In this document: positions 16,509-23,570 of the stretch, piece by piece
Layout: the number at the start of each line of letters is the position of its first letter
How positions within the stretch are numbered: position 1 is the first letter of the stretch
Source of the DNA: Armatimonadaceae bacterium
GTDB taxonomy: Bacteria; Armatimonadota; Armatimonadia; Armatimonadales; Armatimonadaceae
Direction: 5' to 3'
NCBI GenBank assembly: GCA_030446525.1
Contig: JAUJNC010000001.1
Span: forward strand, 1 to 64,000
DNA length: 64,000 nt
Translations under genes and position numbers: made by a program
The notes under the pieces: generated by a model
What the model was told of the DNA's origin: nothing
Database searches by the model: none
What the model saw: only the letters and a program-made list of their open reading frames with translations

Positions 16509-17024
16509 CTACCTGGCTTTTGCCCGCGCAAGGTACGCCGCTTGACGCCGTCGCCCCTCTTCCCGATACCACTCTACCGAGAATGACTCGCCGTACGTAC
16601 TAGCGAACTCATCCCGCCAACGTTGGTTCCGCTCCTCGCGATCTGCCACCCCAGGCAGCATCCCTCCGAAGAATAGGGCCTGCCCTTCAAAGTACCGAGC
16701 ACCCTCGCGCTCGAAGATGCCATATTGCGGACCTTCAGGCCGGAAGACTCCGAATCGATCATACTCATCGTGCATCCCGAGCTGCATCAGCCACTCGTCA
16801 GGACGGATGTCACTCACTACGTCACCCTCGTTGTAACCGACACTGCGAATGAATTGGTCAACCAAGAAGTCGACCAGAGACGGTGTGCCGCAGCACCACC
16901 GCTCAAGAATAGACCGCAGCACGACGAGCTTGACGCGAGCATCTCCAGAAAAAGTGTCAAAGACACAGTCACGAAGCTCCAGGTACCCGTCTCGCAGACT
17001 GGCTGCCTCTACGGTATTATCCAT
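16509..17024 (-). CDS. Hypothetical cargo protein
   Basis: A 171-residue protein starting MDNTVEAAS. GAGGAGG about 10 nt upstream decides this ATG over one at 17075. It is acidic, with several aromatic patches (DEWLMQLGMHDEYDRFGVF) and a basic helical C-terminus. I recognise no family. It lies leftward between repeat R2 and LPTPN copy 3 and so is in the cargo position of the second unit. Confidence 0.55.
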   Translation of the reverse strand: MDNTVEAASLRDGYLELRDCVFDTFSGDARVKLVVLRSILERWCCGTPSLVDFLVDQFIRSVGYNEGDVVSDIRPDEWLMQLGMHDEYDRFGVFRPEGPQYGIFEREGARYFEGQALFFGGMLPGVADREERNQRWRDEFASTYGESFSVEWYREEGRRRQAAYLARAKAR

Positions 17025-17199
17025 CGTTGCACCCTCCTCAGGAGGCAGTATAGTCACAGGGACGGCGGAACTCAACCTGGCCGCTTGTCTAGGAAGTCTT
17101 TTTCGCCGCTTCCCCTATGGGGAGGTTGGTTCTTCGGCACAAAATGGTACCTCTCCCCGTCGAGGATGCCCCCTCGTGGAGAAGTGATAGGTGGGAATA

Positions 17200-17403
17200 C
17201 TACGAAAGCCCGTCCTCCTTGGTTTTCGCCTGTTCTGCCTGGAGGTGGGGCAGTGCGTACTGGGTGAGGAACACATACTGGATAAGCCGGGTTGCCTGGT
17301 CGAGCGCCTCATCATCGGTGAGCTCGATACCGAATCGCTTGAGATACAGACACTTAAACTCTGCCACCTCATCGGCGTTGGGGGTGGGTAAATTCATGGG
17401 CAT
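17200..17403 (-). CDS. Small LPTPN-family protein, copy 3
   Basis: A 67-residue protein nearly identical to copy 2, with MNLPTPNADEVAEFKCLY and ALDQATRLIQYVFLT. Similarity between the two copies continues into flanking bases on both sides (about 14570-14790 versus 17205-17430) and then stops sharply. The block therefore moved or was copied as a unit. Confidence 0.6.
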   Translation of the reverse strand: MPMNLPTPNADEVAEFKCLYLKRFGIELTDDEALDQATRLIQYVFLTQYALPHLQAEQAKTKEDGLS

Positions 17404-17581
17404 TGCTGCCAGTTACGGGTAGATGCCCAAGTATGCCCTTTAAATCAGGAGATTTGCCCAAACCTTACCTCATCCGGCCAAGTTAGGCATTGGGAATTCC
17501 TCTTAAAAAAGCTCTACCATGTCTAACGAGTCAATTACATAAGGCAGCGAGCAATAACTGATGCAGCATAATACACCAGTC

Positions 17582-18025
17582 CTAAGTATTCATTAGATCG
17601 TCAGCAAGCAAAGTTAGTAGATGCACTCTTTCATTTTCAAAGTTTGTAACTCTATTCTCTAGATCAGAATACCAGCGCTTGTTTACTTCCGTGTTGCCAT
17701 CACCACCAGTAACGTGACGAGCAATATTATAAATAGTTGAAATATAGCGACCAATGGCTGATCTTATCTTCTTGTTTTTTACTAGAAGTTGAGCCTCAGC
17801 ACCTGTCGTTTCGATATCAATTAGAATTTTCTTATATTCTGCCTTAGGTGTATTTGCAGTTAAGGGAATACTACGAGTTAAATGGCGGGTTAATTTTGCA
17901 AATACTAGAAGTTTATTATTCCTCAACCATTGGCGCTGCTCAATTTTCTCGTTTACCTTGGGTCCGATGTATGCACCAACTAATCCTGACAGCAAGGCAA
18001 TAAGGACTGTTTGTAGAGAATCCAT
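17582..18025 (-). CDS. AT-rich membrane-anchored cargo protein
   Basis: A 147-residue protein with an N-terminal membrane helix (residues 5-22, LIALLSGLVGAYIGPKV) and a Lys-rich helical cytoplasmic part. It has no recognised domain. Base composition is clearly AT-rich against the GC-rich backbone, indicating recent import. It holds the place that the NYN gene holds in the first unit, between LPTPN copy 3 and the recombinase fragment. Confidence 0.55.
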   Translation of the reverse strand: MDSLQTVLIALLSGLVGAYIGPKVNEKIEQRQWLRNNKLLVFAKLTRHLTRSIPLTANTPKAEYKKILIDIETTGAEAQLLVKNKKIRSAIGRYISTIYNIARHVTGGDGNTEVNKRWYSDLENRVTNFENERVHLLTLLADDLMNT

Positions 18026-18101
18026 GGAATATAGATTTAGGTTTCTAAAAACAGCCTAACATCTATCCTAAGACTTCACCGTGAAAAATCTATTGCCCTT
18101 A

Positions 18102-18151
18102 GGTGCTTCCGAGCACCGCTCGTTGCTCGTAACTCCTACACCCTCTACCCT
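18102..18151 (+). promoter_or_regulatory. GGTGC-N6-GCACC promoter (copy C)
   Basis: GGTGC-N6-GCACC (18102-18117), then GCTCG, TTGCTC (18123-18128), 17 bp, TACCCT (18146-18151). The ATG of the downstream gene is at 18158, so the transcript would be leaderless. Confidence 0.65.
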
Positions 18152-18157
18152 GTAGGA

Positions 18158-18613
18158 ATGACCCTCACTGAGTACTACGCGTACACCGGGCAGCTCGCCC
18201 AGCAGGTAGTTTCCCAGAGAGTAGCATCCGGAGAGCACCCGAACCGTCCACCGCTCGGCTACACCCCCGAGGGTACCGTGGACAGAGTAATGAAGCCTCT
18301 CATTCGCCGGATGTTCTACGCCGCCCTCACCTACAACACCTCGATCCGCAGGCTTCAAAAGGAGGCAGATCGTATTGGTTTGCGATCTCGTACGGGTAAG
18401 CCCCTCGGGCCATCAGCACTGTGGGGGATGCTGACGAACCCGTACTACTGCGGCAAGGTGCGGTACCGAGGAGCGGTTCTTCCGGGGACTCAGGAGCCGA
18501 TCGTTAGCGAGAAGGTGTTTGAGCTGGTCCAGCACGTGCTGAGCAGACGGAACAAGAGCGTCAGGAAGGCAAGTGTTCAGCCTGTCGTGGATACTGGACT
18601 CGAACCGTCCTAA
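18158..18613 (+). CDS. Stand-alone Recombinase DNA-binding-domain protein
   Basis: A 151-residue protein. It starts at the helix linking catalytic and DNA-binding domains of serine recombinases (MTLTEYYAYTGQLAQQV). It continues with HPNRPPLGYTPEG, LIRRMFYAALTYN and SALWGMLTNPYYCGKVRYRG, then ends without a zinc ribbon. The catalytic domain and its serine are missing, yet promoter, start and frame are intact. It may be a free DNA-binding subunit or a recombinase remnant. It shares about 670 bp with the frameshifted copy at 15764. Confidence 0.55.
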   Translation: MTLTEYYAYTGQLAQQVVSQRVASGEHPNRPPLGYTPEGTVDRVMKPLIRRMFYAALTYNTSIRRLQKEADRIGLRSRTGKPLGPSALWGMLTNPYYCGKVRYRGAVLPGTQEPIVSEKVFELVQHVLSRRNKSVRKASVQPVVDTGLEPS

Positions 18614-18690
18614 CCTGAGGAAACACCAAAGATCGCCGGTTTTTGAGCAACAAAAAACCGGCCTGTTCGCCGTGCTAACCTGTTTTTGTT

Positions 18691-18785
18691 CAATTGGTGG
18701 AGTTTACTGGACGCTATTCGAACCGAGCTGCACGCTTCCGGAGCCCACATCCAGAACTTACAGCAGCTTTTCGTTCAGAAGGGCC
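18691..18785 (+). repeat. Recombinase 3'-end repeat R3
   Basis: Third copy of the sequence encoding WWSLL.AIRTELHASGAH. It closes the second cassette-like unit. A CCGGTTTTT/AAAAACCGG hairpin lies just before it at about 18634-18664. Confidence 0.6.
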
Positions 18786-18853
18786 AGGTATAGTGAACGA
18801 GGGTAGAAGGTTAGTTCGTACCGACCCTGCTACGTTCCCGGACCTGTGCGGAG

Positions 18854-18918
18854 CTACCGTACGGGCACGCTTATCGTCACCGTTACTCCTTCGCTGAAGG
18901 CATGCTCTAGCAGGTGAA
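18854..18918 (-). pseudogene. Remnant of the 68-residue orphan protein (see 21848)
   Basis: The leftward frame ends AFSEGVTVTISVPVR and a stop, matching the end of the intact gene at 21848 (AYSEGVTVTLSVPER). Only the 3' part is present. Confidence 0.45.
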
Positions 18919-19069
18919 CAGGAGAAATGGGTCGCCCTGGTAGGCCTCTAGAGGACAGCGAAGAAGTTGATTTGGGCAACAGAGCAAGGACAGCCCTGTT
19001 TTGGAGGAGTCTTAGCAGTAGAATGTAGTATGGAGGAGTAGAACAACTTCCTGAGAAAGGCAGTTTGAC

Positions 19070-19378
19070 ATGGTTATCACGGCAGTGTTTACGGCGCTTT
19101 TTTTATTTACAGCTTGGAACATGCTTAGCATGGCATCTGAAGCCAGAAAGTATGCCGAATCCAAGAGTGGCAAACCGCTACGTGGCTATATCGGACAGAT
19201 TATCGTAGGTGTCCCACGTACCACCGCCCTCCTTGCTGGTATCTCATTCCTTCGGCTCTTGCTGGAGGGAAAGCTAGACATCACATTAGCCCTGATGCAC
19301 ATTTTCGCAGTCAGTACGGTGACGTTAGTCACCGTAGGGTTGATGGCTCCAGATTACAGAAGAGATAAAATGGAGTAA
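19070..19378 (+). CDS. Small three-helix membrane protein
   Basis: A 102-residue protein with three hydrophobic segments (about residues 1-20, 45-63 and 70-92) and a charged linker at 24-42. It has no recognised family. The ATG at 19070 follows GAAAGG. It stands between the cassette region and the IS4-family element. The GC content is moderate. Confidence 0.5.
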   Translation: MVITAVFTALFLFTAWNMLSMASEARKYAESKSGKPLRGYIGQIIVGVPRTTALLAGISFLRLLLEGKLDITLALMHIFAVSTVTLVTVGLMAPDYRRDKME

Positions 19379-19453
19379 TCACAACGCCACGATAAGCTGG
19401 CGTGAAATAGTGGCTGAGACGAGAGTCGTGTCAGGTGTTCGGGACGGGAAGGT

Positions 19454-20647
19454 AACTGTACGGACGACGCTTGCTTTATCAGTCATTTCAGCGGCTCTAG
19501 CTGACCGATAGCACACCGGAACCCGTCCGCGTCTGGTCGCCCGGCGAGGCAGCAAAGCAGCGCCTGCAGATAGCACAGACCGCGGGCGAAGACGCTCACG
19601 GCCCGCCGGCCGTGCTTCTTTACCGGCAGCGGCTCCGTCTCATCCAGATACCGCCCCATCTTCAGACACCAGCACAGGCCCAGTGCCAGGAACCCGAACC
19701 AGCCCGACAGACGCCGCTCCTTCTCCAGGCGGCAACTCTCCAGAGCGAAGCCGCGCCCCTTGAGCGCCTGGAACAGCGTCTCTATCTTCCATCTCAGGCG
19801 GTAATCGGCAAGCAAGTCGCCTTTCTCGTTGCTGATGACGATCAAGTACTCCGTGCCGTGCAGGTGCCTGCCGCCCACGTAGACCGGCAATCCCCACAAC
19901 TGCATCTTCTGGGAACGGCAGCGATTGGCACGCGCAAACCACTGCCGCGCCTTTCGCTCCTGCCCCTTCTGGTCTGACAGATACTCGCCTGCTTTGATGC
20001 GGATGCGAAAGGGGATCTGCTGCTTCTGCAGCCAGCCGATCCACTCCCAGCCGATGAACTCCCGATCCGCGGTAAGGAAGCGCAGGCGCTCCCTGCCAAA
20101 GCGCGTGACGAACCGCGACAGCAACTCGATCCGCTCCGCCGTATCGCTTGCGCCGCACTGGGGCATCACCGTCCAGAGAAGCGGCACCGCACAGCCATGG
20201 GTGACGACGGCCAATACCAGCAGGTTAACCGTGGTATCTCCGCGTTTCCATTCCGTACGATCTATCGCCAGGATCCACTTGGTTCGCGGCAGCAGGACGG
20301 CGATGGCATGGGTCCATGCCTCGGGCGACATGCCCGCATGATCCAGGCAGCGGCGCATCTGCTGGCGATTGGCTTCCGGGTTCTGCTCTCCGGGCATGAG
20401 TTGTGCCACGTGATGCAGGCTGATCTTGCGCCCCGCGAGCAGCGCCACCAGGGCGCGGGCGAAGAACTCGGCGAACGGCAGGTGCAGTTCGTGCAGCTTT
20501 TGTGTCAGAGTTTCGGTAGAATAGTCTTGGGCCATTTTTGAGGCTTTCGCGTTTTGTGGTGATTCACGATATCCTCAGAATGGCCTTTCTGCCAGTTAAT
20601 GTCCGCCTGCTAGAATAACTCTATGCCTGCATGCCGTCCGTACAGTT
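19454..20647. mobile_element. Intact IS4-family insertion sequence with 9-bp target duplication
   Basis: The element is 1194 bp. The 13-bp terminal repeat AACTGTACGGACG (19454-19466) is matched exactly inverted at 20635-20647. CGGGAAGGT flanks it on both sides (19445-19453 and 20648-20656), a clean target duplication. It carries one transposase gene. The rejoined target reads as a near-perfect 24-bp palindrome centred on GGTACC. Confidence 0.9.
19483..20535 (-). CDS. IS4-family DDE transposase
   Basis: A 350-residue transposase. The DDE triad is visible as Asp92 (LAIDRTEW), Asp157 (LTADREFIG) and Glu252 in the YREK signature (Tyr245, Arg248, Glu252, Lys259; WKIETLFQALKG) that defines the IS4 group. 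Length is normal for the smaller members. It fills the IS completely, starts 112 bp from the right terminal repeat, and shows no frameshift. With the perfect ends and target duplication, the copy should be transposition-competent. Confidence 0.9.
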   Translation of the reverse strand: MAQDYSTETLTQKLHELHLPFAEFFARALVALLAGRKISLHHVAQLMPGEQNPEANRQQMRRCLDHAGMSPEAWTHAIAVLLPRTKWILAIDRTEWKRGDTTVNLLVLAVVTHGCAVPLLWTVMPQCGASDTAERIELLSRFVTRFGRERLRFLTADREFIGWEWIGWLQKQQIPFRIRIKAGEYLSDQKGQERKARQWFARANRCRSQKMQLWGLPVYVGGRHLHGTEYLIVISNEKGDLLADYRLRWKIETLFQALKGRGFALESCRLEKERRLSGWFGFLALGLCWCLKMGRYLDETEPLPVKKHGRRAVSVFARGLCYLQALLCCLAGRPDADGFRCAIGQLEPLK

Positions 20648-20846
20648 CGGGAAGGTACCTTTCCGTCCTCTTCTTTTTTATCGTGTGTACTAGTTCACCG
20701 TTACGGTAAGGCGGTCGTAAAGGATATGAACCTCCTCGGGCCCCCGCCTGGGGTTTCGGTCCAGGATGCACGTCGTGCCGGCCGTCGTACCCAACCGGCC
20801 AGTGACTTCATCCGGAACCTTCCGGAGTGTGGTTTTACGGCGGAAG

Positions 20847-20876
20847 GAAAAAAGAGCGAGACCAAAGGTCACGCTC
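20847..20876 (-). terminator. Rho-independent terminator (leftward)
   Basis: On the minus strand a 10-bp stem with one mismatch (20854-20863/20867-20876) and AAA/TTT loop is followed by six T. It ends the leftward TPM-like gene. Confidence 0.7.
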
Positions 20877-20901
20877 CATCAGACACGCTACGGCGACCGC
20901 G

Positions 20902-21657
20902 TTACCACGATCCACCGGATGAGCCGCCATCCCCACCACTGCTTCCACTACTACTACCACTCGATGATCCGCTATCACTTCCGCCATGCCAGTGCCCGCT
21001 GTCAGTCGATCCGCTACCACTTCTCGATGAATTGTTGCCACTGTGGTTGCGGAAGGCCCATATCAGGAGCCAGAGAATTAAACCACCCAAGACGGCTTTC
21101 CCAAGATAGGTAAGAACCGTGAATCCGGGCGAATCAATCCGCTCGCGGCGAACGAATGCATCGAATCCGTTGGCCATGTGGATAATCCCCGTCTTGGGAT
21201 CATTCTTTACAGCGTTCCAAAGGAAGGGCTGCGTGAACCCACCTTGTTCTCCATACTCAAGAACTCGCTCAGTCCGAAGCTTTGGAGCCGGAAGTAACCG
21301 GTACTTACGATCCCCCGGACCGTAGCTCATGAGAAAGATTGCAGAACTCCGATTGAAATCAGAGTCACGAGCCCAGGCCCCGAGGAGCGCGGTAACGACC
21401 CGACGTGCATCCTCATCCGTTGAGAACCTACTCCTGGTGGGTAATGCCTGCACGATTACCGTGTAGGTAGGGTACTTAAGACTTTCAGCATTAGCCTGGA
21501 TTTCCTGAATTCCTGACCGCCCGATAAGCGGAGGGTTGAAGTACCCAGGAATGACATACACGTACTGCCCCTTGCGGACGTCTGGCGCTTGGAGTGTTTG
21601 TGCGAATAGTGGATGTGAAAGTACCAAGAGAACCACCAGAAGCCCTGGTCTGATCAT
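20902..21657 (-). CDS. TPM-domain-like secreted/membrane protein
   Basis: A 251-residue protein. It has a signal peptide (MIRPGLLVVLLVLSHPLFAQ), an alpha/beta domain (about 25-165), a transmembrane helix (about 180-200) and a Ser/Gly-rich tail ending GGSSGGSW. This order and the glycine-serine tail ending in SW match TPM-domain (YgcG-type) proteins. The core here is diverged and lacks clear metal-binding Asp pairs. The ATG at 21657 has AAGGAG 8 nt upstream, which decides it over 21723. Role unknown, perhaps envelope maintenance. Confidence 0.55.
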   Translation of the reverse strand: MIRPGLLVVLLVLSHPLFAQTLQAPDVRKGQYVYVIPGYFNPPLIGRSGIQEIQANAESLKYPTYTVIVQALPTRSRFSTDEDARRVVTALLGAWARDSDFNRSSAIFLMSYGPGDRKYRLLPAPKLRTERVLEYGEQGGFTQPFLWNAVKNDPKTGIIHMANGFDAFVRRERIDSPGFTVLTYLGKAVLGGLILWLLIWAFRNHSGNNSSRSGSGSTDSGHWHGGSDSGSSSGSSSGSSGGDGGSSGGSW

Positions 21658-21847
21658 GTAGCCAACTCCTTGTGGGGAATTCCCAGGCTGTATTCTATCA
21701 GATTGAGATGCTTTCTCTCTCAATTTGAATCGAAGGCTCAGTCCGGTGAAGTAACCATGTGCCTACGGCGCCAGACCAACTCCATACCGGCGTTCGTGAA
21801 CCCCTACTCAGGACCCACCGAACTGGATAACCCTGGCCGGTGCGGAA

Positions 21848-22054
21848 CTACCGTTCGGGCACGCTCAGGGTCACCGTCACGCCTTCACTGTAGGCGTACC
21901 ACAGGCAGGTGTACAGCAGGAACGGGTCATCATCGAAGGCCTCCAGCCGCAGCGGGGCGACGTCGCCATCCGCTTTAGCCCCCTCGATTGTCTGGACGAT
22001 GTGGGGGGCCTTACGGCGGGCGAAGTCGAGGTGTTCCGGGGTGATCTTCTGCAT
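21848..22054 (-). CDS. 68-residue orphan protein
   Basis: A short acidic protein, MQKITPEHLDFARRKAPHIV, with AFDDDPFLLYTCLWYAYSEG near the end. A partial second copy at 18854 shows that the frame is conserved and so probably real. No family recognised. It may belong to the same plasmid backbone as the genes to its right. Confidence 0.5.
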   Translation of the reverse strand: MQKITPEHLDFARRKAPHIVQTIEGAKADGDVAPLRLEAFDDDPFLLYTCLWYAYSEGVTVTLSVPER

Positions 22055-22227
22055 GGGGTCAAAGCGGCTACGGGTGGTAATAAATGAGGGTGCTTTCGAC
22101 AGCTCAAGGGACTACTTTACACAATGCGGGAAGCGGGGACAAGAGGGCAAAGCCCCGGAAACGCGTTCCCAATGCCCGACGATCCGCCAGGCTAGCTCCA
22201 ACGGGAGCGCCGCCGCCGGCGCACCCG

Positions 22228-22277
22228 GGTGCCGCCCGGCACCGCTGGTTGGTCGCCCCCCTACCCCCTGCTACACT
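22228..22277 (+). promoter_or_regulatory. GGTGC-N6-GCACC promoter (copy D)
   Basis: GGTGC-N6-GCACC (22228-22243), GCTGG, TTGGTC (22249-22254), 17 bp, TACACT (22272-22277). It drives the two-gene operon starting at 22339 with a leader of about 55 nt. Confidence 0.65.
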
Positions 22278-22338
22278 GGCCTACGAACGGGCGGGATCAT
22301 CCGAGCCGCCCGTACCTTGAACCACGTGGAGGCACCTC

Positions 22339-22947
22339 GTGTTTCCCGACTACCTCGCGCACACGCCTGCGCCCCGACCCGCCGCCCGGGGGCGGCTCCT
22401 GAAAACCCACGCCTGCAGCGTCTCCTTCCCCGACGGCACCGACGGCACAGCCACTTACGAGCGGCTCGGACCAGCTTACCACCGCTTCGACTTCCGCTAC
22501 GGCGACGGCTCAGCCATGCCCCGGCAGCACCTTACCAGACCCCTGGGAAACCGGCCTGCTGACATCGAAGCCAAGGCCCGGGAGCTGGCGGGTGTCTGCT
22601 TCCGGGAGGCCATCGAGGTAGAGCGCCGCGACTACTTCGCCCGGGCCACGGAGCCCGCCGACGGCTCGCGGAAAAAAGACCCGAGCAAGTACCGAATGCC
22701 GGCGGGCCGGGCAAAGGAGATCGGCGGCAAGTACGCGCTGTGCCTGCCCTTCCCCTCTGGCCGTCGCTACGTGCGGCTGAGCCCTGCCCTGGACTGCTTC
22801 GAGGAGGCAGCCGCCCTCTGGAGACAGCGCCGGGACGGCCGCTGTGTGGTCGCCTGCGCCAACCGCCTCGACCGCTGCTGGGAGCTGCCCAAGTACAACC
22901 CCCTCCTCACCGAGGGGCACCCCAGAAGGGAGGACGCCCGTGCCTGA
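22339..22947 (+). CDS. Plasmid-type hypothetical protein
   Basis: A 202-residue protein with GTG start, preceded by GGAGG at 7 nt. No domain is recognised. It is basic in the middle and has several Cys and Arg. A short beta-like stretch (FPSGRRYVRLSPALDCFEEA) resembles defence- or plasmid-linked small proteins only in style. It overlaps the next gene by 8 nt, so they are co-translated. Confidence 0.5.
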   Translation: MFPDYLAHTPAPRPAARGRLLKTHACSVSFPDGTDGTATYERLGPAYHRFDFRYGDGSAMPRQHLTRPLGNRPADIEAKARELAGVCFREAIEVERRDYFARATEPADGSRKKDPSKYRMPAGRAKEIGGKYALCLPFPSGRRYVRLSPALDCFEEAAALWRQRRDGRCVVACANRLDRCWELPKYNPLLTEGHPRREDARA

Positions 22948-23374
22948 CCCGAGACCGATCGTCGCCCCGCCGTTCATCGGCTACCCGACGTTAGAATCCT
23001 GGTTGGAGGTCGTGGACGCCACACGGCCCGTGCTGGCGCTCCGGGTGGCGGAGCCTTCCCCCCAGAGCGGGGGCCTGCACGTCGAGGACCTGACCGTCCA
23101 CTGCCAGCAGGTCGGCCCCGACTACGCGGTCCACTATTGTAGGCTGCGGGCCGCCTCCGTCACGCTCTGCTGCGGCGAGCCCTTCGACGCCGACTGGCAA
23201 GACCGGAACGCCGCCTGGCAGAGCCTCTGGCAGTGCGTGAAGGAAGTCTTGGAAACGGCGGGGGTGAGCGTCTGCACCGCCACCATCGCCCGCCCCAAGA
23301 ACCTGATCCTCCTGGAGGGTCTCTCGCAGCGCATCACCTACAACCGAGACGCGAAGCGCTACCAGCTGCGCTAA
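22940..23374 (+). CDS. Hypothetical protein, second gene of the operon
   Basis: A 144-residue protein with GTG start and GGGAGG at 7 nt. No recognised domain. It is Cys-rich (CQQ, CRL, CCGEPFDADW, CVKEVL, CTATIA). It ends just before a good terminator, closing the operon that begins at 22339. Confidence 0.5.
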   Translation: MPDPRPIVAPPFIGYPTLESWLEVVDATRPVLALRVAEPSPQSGGLHVEDLTVHCQQVGPDYAVHYCRLRAASVTLCCGEPFDADWQDRNAAWQSLWQCVKEVLETAGVSVCTATIARPKNLILLEGLSQRITYNRDAKRYQLR

Positions 23375-23379
23375 AACCC

Positions 23380-23410
23380 AGCCGGGAGGTATCCACTTCC
23401 CGGCTTTTTC
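23380..23410 (+). terminator. Rho-independent terminator
   Basis: AGCCGGGA pairs with TCCCGGCT (10-nt loop), followed by TTTTT, directly after the operon stop. Confidence 0.8.
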
Positions 23411-23570
23411 GTATCAGGTTGACCTGCGGTGCTCGGGTATGCCACCGCGCAAGCCAGGGGCGATCGTTCCCTTGTTCGCCGGGTCGAGCTCTTCCCGTCA
23501 GGCAAGCTGGATGAGCCGGATACAGTATCGTGTAGAACTCGCGGCTGGAGAGGGCGAGCGCCACATCCCG

